A DNA stretch of 64,000 bases from Vibrio syngnathi (GTDB taxonomy: Bacteria; Pseudomonadota; Gammaproteobacteria; Enterobacterales; Vibrionaceae), in the NCBI RefSeq assembly GCF_002119525.1, contig NZ_CP017916.1, forward strand, positions 1,550,001-1,614,000. The letters run 5' to 3'. The notes under the pieces were generated by a model that was not told the DNA's origin, ran no database searches, and worked only from the letters and a program-made list of their open reading frames with translations. Each line of letters starts with the position of its first letter. Within the stretch, counting starts at the first letter, position 1. The translations under genes and the position numbers were made by a program. Shown here piece by piece: positions 54,475-63,397 of the stretch.

Positions 54475-56820
54475 TTACTTCACCAGTAGATGTTGACGAT
54501 CAAGAACGTTAGTAATGTGGCGGAACCAGTGCTCGGAAATTCGAGCCTTTTCTTCATGCCAACCAATATAACCACGGCTTTCAAAGTAACGCAGAATCCC
54601 CGTTATCTCTGCCGTGCTCAGCTGTGTACATTCAGACAACACTTCTGGAGAAGCGATTTCCAGTTGCACAATAGAACGCAGTACAGCCAACATAGGTTTC
54701 GGCATATTCTCCAGTTCCTGCGCTTCAGGAACGTGGAACAAACGTACCACGGCTTGATCTGTCTCTTTATTGCGGTTCAAAGAGAGCCTAAAGAAACGCA
54801 GCGCAACGGTAGGGTTGCCATCAGAGTAGTGCCACAAGATTCGATAGAAGCCTTGGCGTGCACGATCTTCCTCGCTCATGTCATCTTGGTCCCATTGCTT
54901 AGGGACAACTAAGCCATCAAAAGACAACGGCTTCTCAAGCTCTGTATTGATACGGCTATTTAGAAGTTCACCCACTTGTTTCTCTGTCCAACGCGGAAGG
55001 AAGCACACCAAATCAAACAGCAGACGCTCGCCACGCGCTCGATCAACAAATCGCCAGCTTGATTTGGCAATCGATATCACGACACGGTGATTCTTTTTAG
55101 AACGACGCAGAAGGTTGGTCAGACGAATCAAATCAGACAGGCCACCGACCATTGGTTTCACCAGTCGTTGTGCGTTGTCTATCGCAATCAAGTAAGTGGT
55201 ATTGCTCTTACGCAGGTGCGCTAAGATCTGAATCTCAGTCGCTTCTTCTTCCAAGCCGATGCTCACGGCTAAATGCGCTAAGAGCTCTTGATAACCCGCG
55301 TAAGGGCAACTTACATATACGGGCTCAGCGTTAGATACTTTGTGCAGCAAGGTATAAAGCAGCGTTGTCGCGCCCACACCACGCTCGCCTGAAACAATAC
55401 AGATAGCTGGGCTGTCTGACATCAAATATCGAGACAATTGCTTAACCTCGTCACCGGCATAGTCAATCAACGTACTGTCTATATTACCCGGCAGAATGTA
55501 TTCATACGTTTGATCCCCTTTGATTCGAACCAAGTTTTGCTGATTCTTATCAAGGTCAGACTGCTTAGCCACTTCGATTCTAAACAGATACGCTAAAGCT
55601 TGACTAAATAGCGTGTAGTTAGACAGCAAGGCCATGATGCGGTGTTGGAAGTTGTAAACGCTCAGCCACACGATACCAATGGCCGTCGCCAGTATATTAA
55701 GTAACAAGGTATCTTTACGGTTTACCGCCCAATTCACCCATACCGGACGATCAGAAATGTGTTGAAGTGTATCAAAGACCTTCGCTCTCCATAACCTGAG
55801 CACTGACACCGTAACCAATACAAACCAGAAAAACAGGGCGCTATATATCCAACTATAAATCGTGCCTTTACCTAGCGTAATGCTCGATATCTGTAGAATC
55901 ACCCCCGCAACAATGAAGCTCCACACATAACGGCGAATAGTTGATAGGCGCAGCGCGATCACTTCTTGATTGGATGTACGACCTAAACGGTAGGCAAATT
56001 CCAAAATAAAGCTGATGGCAATCGAACCACCGAGAATCCACCATGTGAATATTTCGAGGAAAATCAGGTGTTGCAAGCTAGGGATGTTTGAAAGCACTCT
56101 CAATGAAAGCGTGATGGCAATTAGCCAAGCAATCGCACGTTCAGCGCGGCTGATGTACCAAATGACACGAACCAAGAAAGGAGGGGTCGTTTTCGCTTCA
56201 AGAAAGTTAATTCGAAACAACTCAATTAAGCGAGTGCTGTTAGCAAGCCACCACACTAAACCGAAATAGATGAATAACACTTTTAACGACGCACCAATCA
56301 CAGGTACGGGCGAAATAAAGATATCGTTAACTAACGCCTTGAAGCTTCGGATTTGGAAGTATGCAAGATACTCAATATTGAGCTTAGTTAATTCCCACTC
56401 TTGCTTGAACTGGGTGACACCATAAGGGCCAAAGCCGGTTAAGCGTTCTTTGTTCGCAGAGTTCGTCTGTTCTAGAAGATGCTGTTTACTGACGTTTAAG
56501 TTATTCAATGTGACGTAGCTAGTTTGAACGGCAAACCATTGATCAGCGTCGTTGTTATCTCTATAAGCTTTTATCTGTTGCTCGAAGGTTTTGATTTCCA
56601 ATTTCTGAACACGCAGAACTTCGGCAAGCAAAATATTAACTTGGCGTTTGTCCGATTGTTCCATGAAAAGGGGATCGGGTAGAGAATCAATACGCTTATC
56701 CAGATCAATCGCTATATTGGATACCTGCGGTTGAGATTGTAAGTCATATTCCAAGTTGGCATGACTAGGCCAAGAGAGAATGGTCAAAGTGAGGATTAAC
56801 AAGCGCGATAGTGAACGCAT
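54475..56820 (-). CDS. Large membrane protein with degenerate P-loop NTPase domain, coupled to MscS
   Basis: A 781-residue protein I cannot name. Layout: signal peptide (1-21), a helical periplasmic domain (about 22-160), six or seven membrane helices (about 178-400), then a cytoplasmic AAA/STAND-like domain (about 440-640) and a C-terminal winged-helix-like region (LSTAEITGILRYFESRGYIG). The Walker A reads SGERGVGATT, with Ala484 where lysine is expected. The Walker B is LIAIDNAQ. RVVISIAKSSWRF resembles a sensor strand. It might sense nucleotide or tension and gate the MscS protein encoded one base downstream. No close characterised relative is known to me. Confidence 0.8.
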   Translation of the reverse strand: MRSLSRLLILTLTILSWPSHANLEYDLQSQPQVSNIAIDLDKRIDSLPDPLFMEQSDKRQVNILLAEVLRVQKLEIKTFEQQIKAYRDNNDADQWFAVQTSYVTLNNLNVSKQHLLEQTNSANKERLTGFGPYGVTQFKQEWELTKLNIEYLAYFQIRSFKALVNDIFISPVPVIGASLKVLFIYFGLVWWLANSTRLIELFRINFLEAKTTPPFLVRVIWYISRAERAIAWLIAITLSLRVLSNIPSLQHLIFLEIFTWWILGGSIAISFILEFAYRLGRTSNQEVIALRLSTIRRYVWSFIVAGVILQISSITLGKGTIYSWIYSALFFWFVLVTVSVLRLWRAKVFDTLQHISDRPVWVNWAVNRKDTLLLNILATAIGIVWLSVYNFQHRIMALLSNYTLFSQALAYLFRIEVAKQSDLDKNQQNLVRIKGDQTYEYILPGNIDSTLIDYAGDEVKQLSRYLMSDSPAICIVSGERGVGATTLLYTLLHKVSNAEPVYVSCPYAGYQELLAHLAVSIGLEEEATEIQILAHLRKSNTTYLIAIDNAQRLVKPMVGGLSDLIRLTNLLRRSKKNHRVVISIAKSSWRFVDRARGERLLFDLVCFLPRWTEKQVGELLNSRINTELEKPLSFDGLVVPKQWDQDDMSEEDRARQGFYRILWHYSDGNPTVALRFFRLSLNRNKETDQAVVRLFHVPEAQELENMPKPMLAVLRSIVQLEIASPEVLSECTQLSTAEITGILRYFESRGYIGWHEEKARISEHWFRHITNVLDRQHLLVK

Positions 56821-57270
56821 AAAAGTCTCTTAGAATTATGAGGTTAGGATTACTATAGTTAGATAATCTGACTTTGTGAAATCCAACCCTGTATCGGGGG
56901 CGAGTACTTTATTCCTGTTTCAACCGATTTTTTCATGAAATTGTCAGGGATTAGGCTAGTCTTGGCTATGTCTGTTGCTGCTTTGATCGGGTTGGTTTTA
57001 CTGTAACTGATTAGCATACGATATATTCAATGGTCGGCATGATTTGGGACGTTATATCTCTCCCATTTTAGGGCGCTGTTTGATATTTTGTTTTCCCTGA
57101 AAATCAGCGGCTTTTCGTCGATAAATAGAAAATCAAAAGTGTGAGTCAGCTCAAACTATGATTTGGTTGGGTTATCACTACTTAATCGCGGGTAATTGCA
57201 ATCAAGACTTGCAGTTAAAGCCCCGAAGAAGTAACGTTGCGGCGTTTTTCACATTAAAAAGGTAACGGCA
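56821..57270. other. Intergenic region, no gene found
   Basis: A 450-base divergent spacer before ybiT. It should hold promoters for both sides. No hairpin with a T-run, tRNA or credible small ORF was seen. Confidence 0.5.
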
Positions 57271-58854
57271 TTGATCTCCACAGCAAATATCACCCAACAA
57301 TTCGGCGCTAAGCCACTTTTCGAAAATATTTCAGTTAAGTTCGGCGAAGGCAACCGCTACGGTTTAATCGGCGCGAATGGCTGTGGTAAATCGACGTTCA
57401 TGAAGATCCTATCGGGTGAACTTGAGCCAAGTGCTGGTAACGTAAGCTACGATCCAAACGAGCGCGTTGCAAAGCTAAACCAAGACCAATTTGCTTACGA
57501 AGAATTCACGGTAATCGACACGGTTATCATGGGTCACAAAGAGCTTTGGGCTATAAAACAAGAACGTGACCGTATTTACTCGCTTCCAGAAATGAGCGAA
57601 GAAGATGGCATGAAAGTGGCTGACCTTGAAGTTCAGTTCGCTGAAATGGACGGCTACATGGCAGAAGCTAAAGCCGGTGAGCTTCTTCTTGCGGTAGGTA
57701 TTGAAGAATCAATGCATTTCGGTCTGATGAGCGAAGTCGCACCAGGTTGGAAACTTCGTGTTCTATTGTCTCAAGTACTGTTTGCAGACCCGCATATCAT
57801 GCTTCTTGACGAACCAACGAACAACCTGGATATGGACACTATTAAGTGGTTGGAAGATACGCTAAACCAACGTAACTGCACAATGATCATCATTTCGCAC
57901 GACCGTCACTTCCTAAACTCTGTTTGTACACACATGGCTGACCTTGATTACGGCGAACTTCGTCTATTCCCTGGTAACTACGATGAGTACATGACGGCTG
58001 CGACTCAAGCTCGTGAACGTCTACTGTCTGACAACGCTAAGAAGAAAGCACAAATTGCTGAACTTCAAACGTTCGTATCTCGCTTCTCTGCTAACGCATC
58101 TAAAGCGAAGCAAGCAACGTCTCGTGCTAAGCAGATCGATAAGATCCAACTAGACGAAGTTAAAGCATCTAGCCGTCAAAACCCATTCATCCGTTTTGAA
58201 CAGTCTAAAGAGCTATTCCGTAACGCACTTGTGGTTGAAAACCTATCTCAAGGTTTTGAAGAAGACCTATACAACAAGTTCGACGGTATTTTCGAAGTAG
58301 GTGAGCGTGTTGCTATCATCGGTGAAAACGGTGTAGGTAAAACAACACTACTTAACACACTAGCTGGCGCTCTTGAGCCACGCACTGGTGAGTACAAGTG
58401 GTCTGAAAACTCAAACATCGGTTACTACGCTCAAGATCACGCTCACGATTTCGAAACAGACATGAACCTGTTTGACTGGATGAGCCAATGGCGCCAAGAA
58501 GGCGAAGACGAGCAGGTTGTTCGTGGTTTCCTAGGTCGTATGTTGTTTGGTCAAGACGACATTAAGAAATCTGTAAAGGTTATCTCTGGTGGTGAGCAAG
58601 GTCGTATGCTTCTTGGTAAGATCATGATGCATAAACCAAACATCCTGCTAATGGATGAGCCAACAAACCACATGGATATGGAATCTATCGAAGCGCTTAA
58701 CTTGGCTCTTGAGAACTACAAAGGCACATTGTTCTTCGTATCTCACGACCGTGTATTCGTAGACTCGCTTGCAACTCGTATCCTTGAAATCAAAGATGGC
58801 AAGATCAACGATTTCCGCGGTACTTACGCAGAATTATTGAAAGCACGCGGCTAA
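57271..58854 (+). CDS. ybiT: ABC-F translation factor YbiT
   Basis: A 527-residue soluble protein with two ABC ATPase domains and no membrane part. First domain: [21 protein letters not shown]. Second domain: [31 protein letters not shown]. The linker includes [19 protein letters not shown]. It closely resembles E. coli YbiT, an ABC-F protein that acts on the ribosome. Translation begins at a TTG with AAGG upstream; E. coli has a similar N terminus. Codon use looks that of a well-expressed gene. Confidence 0.94.
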   Translation: MISTANITQQFGAKPLFENISVKFGEGNRYGLIGANGCGKSTFMKILSGELEPSAGNVSYDPNERVAKLNQDQFAYEEFTVIDTVIMGHKELWAIKQERDRIYSLPEMSEEDGMKVADLEVQFAEMDGYMAEAKAGELLLAVGIEESMHFGLMSEVAPGWKLRVLLSQVLFADPHIMLLDEPTNNLDMDTIKWLEDTLNQRNCTMIIISHDRHFLNSVCTHMADLDYGELRLFPGNYDEYMTAATQARERLLSDNAKKKAQIAELQTFVSRFSANASKAKQATSRAKQIDKIQLDEVKASSRQNPFIRFEQSKELFRNALVVENLSQGFEEDLYNKFDGIFEVGERVAIIGENGVGKTTLLNTLAGALEPRTGEYKWSENSNIGYYAQDHAHDFETDMNLFDWMSQWRQEGEDEQVVRGFLGRMLFGQDDIKKSVKVISGGEQGRMLLGKIMMHKPNILLMDEPTNHMDMESIEALNLALENYKGTLFFVSHDRVFVDSLATRILEIKDGKINDFRGTYAELLKARG

Positions 58855-58930
58855 GCTTTAAGTTAGCCTTAGCTTTCAACTCAATACGTTGGAAACTAAG
58901 CCAAAAGCCAAAAGCTATAAACTGAAAATT

Positions 58931-58968
58931 AAAAACGCCGTCATACTGAAAAGCATGACGGCGTTTTT
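58931..58968 (+). terminator. Rho-independent terminator after ybiT
   Basis: AAAACGCCGTCAT and ATGACGGCGTTTT form a 13-bp stem with a 10-base loop, followed by TGT. Confidence 0.93.
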
Positions 58969-59091
58969 GTATCTAACTAAGTTTCTATGTATCTATCCTT
59001 GACGAATCACTAACTCTTTACATCAGAACTTTACAATTAGAAGCGGTTAGTGAATCACCAATCAAACTTACGCTTTTTTTCCGACTGCTGA

Positions 59092-59919
59092 TTATTCACC
59101 TTTCACATCAAAATCAATCTTCTCTGCGCCAGTGAACACTTGGAAACGCAGGCCTTTAGCGCGGGCAATAGTCGTGATACCAAATTTCTGAGCCAAATCT
59201 AAGCCCATTTGCGTTACGCCAGAACGTGATAGCAGAACTGGGATACCCATCTGTGCGACCTTGATAACCATTTCTGACGTCAAACGACCTGTTGTATAGA
59301 AGATCTTATCATCACCTGACTCTTTGTTAAGCCACATCTCACCAGCCAATGTATCAACGGCATTGTGTCGGCCAACATCTTCAACAAACGATAGAACTTT
59401 GTCGTCTTTACAAACCGCGCAACCATGGACTGCGCCAGCTTTCTTGTAGGTATCGTTGTAATGAGTCAATGCTTCAAGCGCAGTGTAGATTTCAGATTGC
59501 TTAATCTTGTTTTGAGGCACTTGGTAATCTTCCAACTGCTTCATTACGTTGCCATACATGGTTCCCTGACCGCAGCCCGAGGTCACTGTCTTCTTCTTAA
59601 GCGCTTGCTCAAGTTGGCTCGTGTCTTCTTTGGTGATGACTGCAGCAGAACTGGTTTCCCAATCGATGATGATAGATTCAACCGCTTCTGGATCTGAAAG
59701 GAAGCTTTGGTTCTTCAAATAACCCAAGACTAAAGATTCAGGGCGCGAGCCGAGTGTCATCAGGGTTACGATCTCTTTCCAGTTCAACATAACGGTAAGA
59801 GGGCGTTCGCAAGCGATCTGTTTAGTTAGTTTCTCACCATATTCGTCGAACACTTCAACTTCGATTGTCTGAAGTGGGTTTTCGCTGGTCTTTATTATGT
59901 TTGGTTTTACCACAGTCAC
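59092..59919 (-). CDS. fdhD: Formate dehydrogenase sulphur-carrier protein FdhD
   Basis: A 275-residue cytoplasmic protein that passes sulphur from a cysteine desulphurase to the Mo/W-bis-MGD cofactor, needed for formate dehydrogenase activity. Motifs: VTSGCGQGTMYG (active Cys loop), GAVHGCAVC, FVEDVGRHNAVDTLAG and FYTTGRLTSEMVIK. The loop has one Cys where E. coli FdhD has CxxC. It diverges from the DUF3305 gene. Confidence 0.94.
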   Translation of the reverse strand: MTVVKPNIIKTSENPLQTIEVEVFDEYGEKLTKQIACERPLTVMLNWKEIVTLMTLGSRPESLVLGYLKNQSFLSDPEAVESIIIDWETSSAAVITKEDTSQLEQALKKKTVTSGCGQGTMYGNVMKQLEDYQVPQNKIKQSEIYTALEALTHYNDTYKKAGAVHGCAVCKDDKVLSFVEDVGRHNAVDTLAGEMWLNKESGDDKIFYTTGRLTSEMVIKVAQMGIPVLLSRSGVTQMGLDLAQKFGITTIARAKGLRFQVFTGAEKIDFDVKGE

Positions 59920-60013
59920 ATCCTACTTAATGAGATAGCGATTTTAAGAGATAAGAAGTTAACAAGAGGGTCTAACGCCGTTCTTGTTCATCGATTCTTT
60001 AGCTCATGCTTAA

Positions 60014-60030
60014 AGCAAATCTCATTCCAA
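60014..60030 (-). promoter_or_regulatory. Candidate sigma-54 promoter of fdhD
   Basis: The minus strand reads TTTGGAATGAGATTTGCTT with GG-N10-GC and a good TTTGCT -12. The -24 is TGGAAT and not TGGCAC, so this is weaker than the tupA element. Confidence 0.4.
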
Positions 60031-60191
60031 AATAACGGGTATTCAGGAAAACATGAAGCATTTGATTAAAATAGCGCAAAATATGGGAGTTCACCGAGTG
60101 GAGTTGTCTGAAATAACCAGTATCGACTAACGTTATAGTGACAACTTGATAACGAACGCTATAGATACGCTCTCGCAGTTAATCCGTATTG

Positions 60192-60207
60192 GCGTGTTTA
60201 TTGCTTT
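60192..60207 (+). promoter_or_regulatory. Candidate sigma-54 promoter of the DUF3305 gene
   Basis: TTGGCGTGTTTATTGCTT has GG-N10-GC and a full TTGCT -12. Transcription would begin near 60218, about 65 bases before the start codon. Confidence 0.55.
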
Positions 60208-60234
60208 ATGGGGTGTATATGATTGCGCACAGTA

Positions 60235-60245
60235 CAAAATGTCCT
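60235..60245. promoter_or_regulatory. GACAAAATGTC-like element, fdhD/DUF3305 spacer
   Basis: TACAAAATGTC, extending to CTAAGTG, shares ACAAAATGTCCYAAGYG with the copy at 61463. It lies downstream of the DUF3305 promoter and about 200 bases upstream of the fdhD promoter, an odd position for an enhancer of the first. Confidence 0.4.
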
Positions 60246-60283
60246 AAGTGCATTCAGGCCGAAGAAAATCAATTGGGTGAAGT

Positions 60284-60748
60284 ATGTCTGAGATAAAAGA
60301 ATTCAAAGAACAATATGAAAAAACAGAAGCAGCTTGGCCAATCGGTGTCCAAAGAATAGAAAAAGAGATCAAAACAGGTATCTGGGTAACGACGCAATGG
60401 GAATTGACCGGGTTTGAACTGTCGCCAGAAGACGATGCCCAAGACGTTTGTTTACTCCAATTACATAAAGACGAGCGTACAGACTATCGATTCAACCTAA
60501 GCTCTCAGCAACCTAAGCTTTTCTTAGTAATGGATAATGTCGATTCTGATGTTAAGCCCGTCATTCAGTTACTTACTGCCTCACAAACCGTTGCAGGGCA
60601 ATACATGGACGGTGACAACCAAGTGCTTTCCTACGACATTCCATTACCAGTACAAGCTTGGATGGAAGCGTTCATCGGTCGTCATGGCGAGTTATTAGAA
60701 ACAAGACGTAAGAAACGCAAAGGCGCGGGAAGATCAAATGGCAACTAA
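60284..60748 (+). CDS. DUF3305 family protein of the formate dehydrogenase cluster
   Basis: A 154-residue soluble protein. WPIGVQRIEKEIKTGIWVTTQWELTGF, an aromatic-rich strand, and a C-terminal AWMEAFIGRHGELLETRRKKRKG are typical of DUF3305, found beside formate dehydrogenase genes in gammaproteobacteria. The role is unknown, presumed maturation. Its stop overlaps the DUF3306 start by 11 bases. Confidence 0.85.
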   Translation: MSEIKEFKEQYEKTEAAWPIGVQRIEKEIKTGIWVTTQWELTGFELSPEDDAQDVCLLQLHKDERTDYRFNLSSQQPKLFLVMDNVDSDVKPVIQLLTASQTVAGQYMDGDNQVLSYDIPLPVQAWMEAFIGRHGELLETRRKKRKGAGRSNGN

Positions 60749-61427
60749 CTTCTTTAGTCGTTGGTCTCAACGAAAGCTTGATGAATCCACTGACGAACCT
60801 TGGGAAGTAGAGCAAACACTGGAAGCAACAGCACTCACTCCCTCTGATTCTTCATCTTCTGAGATTTCACCTGCTGATCTTTCGTCTGAAATGGAATCAG
60901 CAACGCCTCAGTCTTTAGAGAGTGAAACTTTAGAAACCAATGAAGAAGTTCACGCTGCTGACACTCAAGGTTCCGTACCAGAAGCCACTGAAGATTTGTC
61001 TGTAGCTCAATTATTGGTTTCAGAAGCATCAGAAAGCGTAAAAAAAGCGGCATTGCGTAAATTATTCCTCTCAGAAGAATTCAACGTTCGTGATGGTTTA
61101 GATGATTACGACGACGATTACAGTAATTTGAAGTCTCTTTCTGAAGGGGTTGCGGAAACCTTACGAGATTGGGTTAAAGATAAGACGGAAGAAGAAACCA
61201 CACCAGAAGAAGAGCAAGTCATTGATAATAAAGATGAGGGTGACGTTTTAGAAGGTACTGAAAGCGATCTTGAGGTATCTGATAATGAATTTGAAACGTC
61301 AGAAAGTGCCGAAATAACCGAACAAGAAAGAGATCTGTATAAAAACACAGTATCAGATGATAACGCTACAATGTCAGACGAGGCTGACCTGAAAGAGATG
61401 GGACAAAATATACCACACAAAGAATAG
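60738..61427 (+). CDS. DUF3306 family protein of the formate dehydrogenase cluster
   Basis: A 229-residue, strongly acidic protein. The N terminus (NFFSRWSQRKLDE) and the central VKKAALRKLFLSEEFNVRDGLDDYDDDY segment are the DUF3306 hallmarks. The flanking parts are low-complexity, rich in Glu, Ser and Thr, and probably disordered. Members always travel with DUF3305 and formate dehydrogenase. Translationally coupled to DUF3305. Confidence 0.85.
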   Translation: MATNFFSRWSQRKLDESTDEPWEVEQTLEATALTPSDSSSSEISPADLSSEMESATPQSLESETLETNEEVHAADTQGSVPEATEDLSVAQLLVSEASESVKKAALRKLFLSEEFNVRDGLDDYDDDYSNLKSLSEGVAETLRDWVKDKTEEETTPEEEQVIDNKDEGDVLEGTESDLEVSDNEFETSESAEITEQERDLYKNTVSDDNATMSDEADLKEMGQNIPHKE

Positions 61428-61428
61428 G

Positions 61429-61473
61429 TACATTTTGACTAAATACTCAATGAACCGCTTGAGACAAAATGTC
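61429..61473. promoter_or_regulatory. Paired GACAAAATGTC-like elements before the polyferredoxin gene
   Basis: TACATTTTGAC (61429-61439, inverted orientation) and GACAAAATGTC (61463-61473) lie 108 and 74 bases upstream of the sigma-54 element. A third partial copy, GACAAAATATA, is at 61402. The second copy also forms the inner stem of a terminator, so its sequence may be explained by that alone. Confidence 0.45.
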
Positions 61474-61488
61474 CCAAGCGGTTTTTTT
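61453..61488 (+). terminator. Rho-independent terminator after DUF3306
   Basis: AACCGCTTG and CAAGCGGTT pair, with inner GACA/TGTC, followed by seven T. It separates DUF3305-DUF3306 from the polyferredoxin transcript. Confidence 0.88.
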
Positions 61489-61544
61489 ATACGCACAATA
61501 AACGCTATAAAGAATTAAATTATTGATATATAAGGCTTATTGAA

Positions 61545-61561
61545 TTGGCATGGCATTTGCT
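61545..61561 (+). promoter_or_regulatory. Sigma-54 promoter of the formate dehydrogenase cluster
   Basis: TTGGCATGGCATTTGCT has GG-N10-GC, TGGCAT -24 and TTGCT -12, nearly the same core as the tupA promoter. Transcription would start near 61573, about 155 bases before the polyferredoxin gene. Confidence 0.75.
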
Positions 61562-61726
61562 AAATAACGTTTATTATCAACTTTTTTGTAGATAGACGAA
61601 TTCATAGTCTGACGAGCGGGATACTGGCTAAAGGGTTAGTTGTTAACGGATTACTCAGCAAGTTCTCTATCGCTTACTACAATGAAGGTTGAACAGATTA
61701 TCCATGTCCAAAGATGGAACTGAGCA

Positions 61727-63388
61727 ATGCTTAAACAATTATTAGAACAAGCAACTTCAAATAACGCTAAAGCAAGACTGTATGCATTTGAAAATACAGT
61801 TGAGTTAACAAATCTGATTCCACCTACTGTTAGCTACGAAAGCGGCGGTAATACTCTTATTATTGGTCCAACTGCGATCATCGAAAGTGCTGCGGCTCAA
61901 TTACCTCAATTGACGAGCTTAACCTTATTGTCGACAGACGGCGAAAAGGGCAAAAACCCAGAACTGTACTTCGCGAATTCGGTTCAAGTATCCGGTTTCC
62001 TTGGCACGTTTGAAGTTGTGATTGAGAGTAAAGGCACATCAAGCAACTTGGCGAAAATCGCGATTAATCACGATTGTTTCGATGTTGTTCTAGACCTATG
62101 TCTGAATAGCTGCATGACAGAAGAAGTGCCTGTACCGGGTTATTACCCAGTGGGCCGAGGCTATCCAAAACTGGCCGAAGCACTGGAAGAGATTCCAACG
62201 CTAATGGGTACATTTGATAAGCCTAAGTTCTTCCGTTTAGACACTGACCTTTGTGCGCACAGTTCTCGTGGCGTAAAAGGGTGTGAACGCTGTGTTGACG
62301 CTTGTCCTGCTGGCGCACTATCAAGTGAAGGCTCAGACAAAACAGGTCACAAGATCGAGATTAACCCTTATCTATGTCAAGGCGTAGGAACTTGTGCAAC
62401 AAGCTGTCCTACAGAAGCGATTACCTATGCGCTTCCAAGCCCTGACGATACTCAAAAGTTCATTGAACGTACGCTAGCTAACTATGAACATGCGGGCGGT
62501 CTGGATCCAATCGTACTTATCTGTAGCTCTCGTCATGAGACTTACAATGTAATGGCGCTAAAAGCACTACCAGATAACGTTATTCCAATCGTGGTTGAAG
62601 AACTGCCTTCTATTGGTATTGATACTTGGTTTGCAGCGCTAGTGAATGGCGCAACTCAGGTTCTGTTTGCTGCTTCTCGTTTTATGCCAGAGACGATCAT
62701 TCGTGTTCTGAATAACGAAGTAGGGATTGCTCAAGAGCTACTAGACCAAATCGGTGTTCCAAAAGAAACCATCGATATCCTGTATTTAGAATCTCTACGT
62801 GAAGGGCCTCCAACACTGTGCGTTGATTCTTTCGACCTTGCACTTGGCGATCTTCAAGGCAATAAACGTCAACGTCTGTTCACAGCACTCGATGCGATGT
62901 CTTCGTCTCGTATCCCAGTTGAAAACATTGTTGAACTTCCTTCGAATGCACCATACGGCACGGTTTCGTGTGAAAGCAAAGATTGTACTTTGTGTATGAG
63001 TTGTGTGGCGGTGTGTCCTACACGTGCTCTTCATACCGATGGCGCCTCTCCATCCCTTAAGTTTGTCGAACAAGACTGTATTCAATGTGGTCTGTGTGAA
63101 AAGGCATGTCCTGAGAATGTTCTTACTCTGACTCCTCGTATGAATTGGGTGAAAGAGGAACGTCAGAACGCTGTTGTGATTCATGAAGAGAAAGCCGCGG
63201 AATGTTTACGTTGTCATAAACCATTCGCACCGCAGTCTATGATTGACATGTTACAAAATAAGTTACGCGGTCACTCTCATTTCTCAGATGAGACAGCAAT
63301 TAATCGTATTGCGATGTGTGAAGACTGCCGTGTGGTAGACATGTTCGATTCAATGGCTCAAGACCCATTGAAACAATTGAAATACTAG
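61727..63388 (+). CDS. Polyferredoxin-like 4Fe-4S protein of the formate dehydrogenase cluster
   Basis: A 553-residue protein. A ferredoxin domain in the middle has CERCVDACPAGAL and CQGVGTCATSCPTEAI. A second lies towards the end: CTLCMSCVAVCPTRAL and CIQCGLCEKACPENVL. Each supplies cysteines for two clusters. C-terminal CLRCHKPF and CEDCR pairs may bind a metal. The N-terminal 150 residues are not recognisable to me. It probably shuttles electrons to or from formate dehydrogenase or assists its assembly. The gene is followed by a TorD-like chaperone. Confidence 0.88.
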   Translation: MLKQLLEQATSNNAKARLYAFENTVELTNLIPPTVSYESGGNTLIIGPTAIIESAAAQLPQLTSLTLLSTDGEKGKNPELYFANSVQVSGFLGTFEVVIESKGTSSNLAKIAINHDCFDVVLDLCLNSCMTEEVPVPGYYPVGRGYPKLAEALEEIPTLMGTFDKPKFFRLDTDLCAHSSRGVKGCERCVDACPAGALSSEGSDKTGHKIEINPYLCQGVGTCATSCPTEAITYALPSPDDTQKFIERTLANYEHAGGLDPIVLICSSRHETYNVMALKALPDNVIPIVVEELPSIGIDTWFAALVNGATQVLFAASRFMPETIIRVLNNEVGIAQELLDQIGVPKETIDILYLESLREGPPTLCVDSFDLALGDLQGNKRQRLFTALDAMSSSRIPVENIVELPSNAPYGTVSCESKDCTLCMSCVAVCPTRALHTDGASPSLKFVEQDCIQCGLCEKACPENVLTLTPRMNWVKEERQNAVVIHEEKAAECLRCHKPFAPQSMIDMLQNKLRGHSHFSDETAINRIAMCEDCRVVDMFDSMAQDPLKQLKY

Positions 63389-63397
63389 GAGTTGGCC

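Larger units (their letters stand above)
59920..60283. other. Divergent control region of fdhD and DUF3305
   Basis: A 364-base spacer. It contains two candidate sigma-54 elements, one toward each gene, and a TACAAAATGTCC element at 60235-60246, all described as separate entries. No ORF is called here. Confidence 0.55.
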
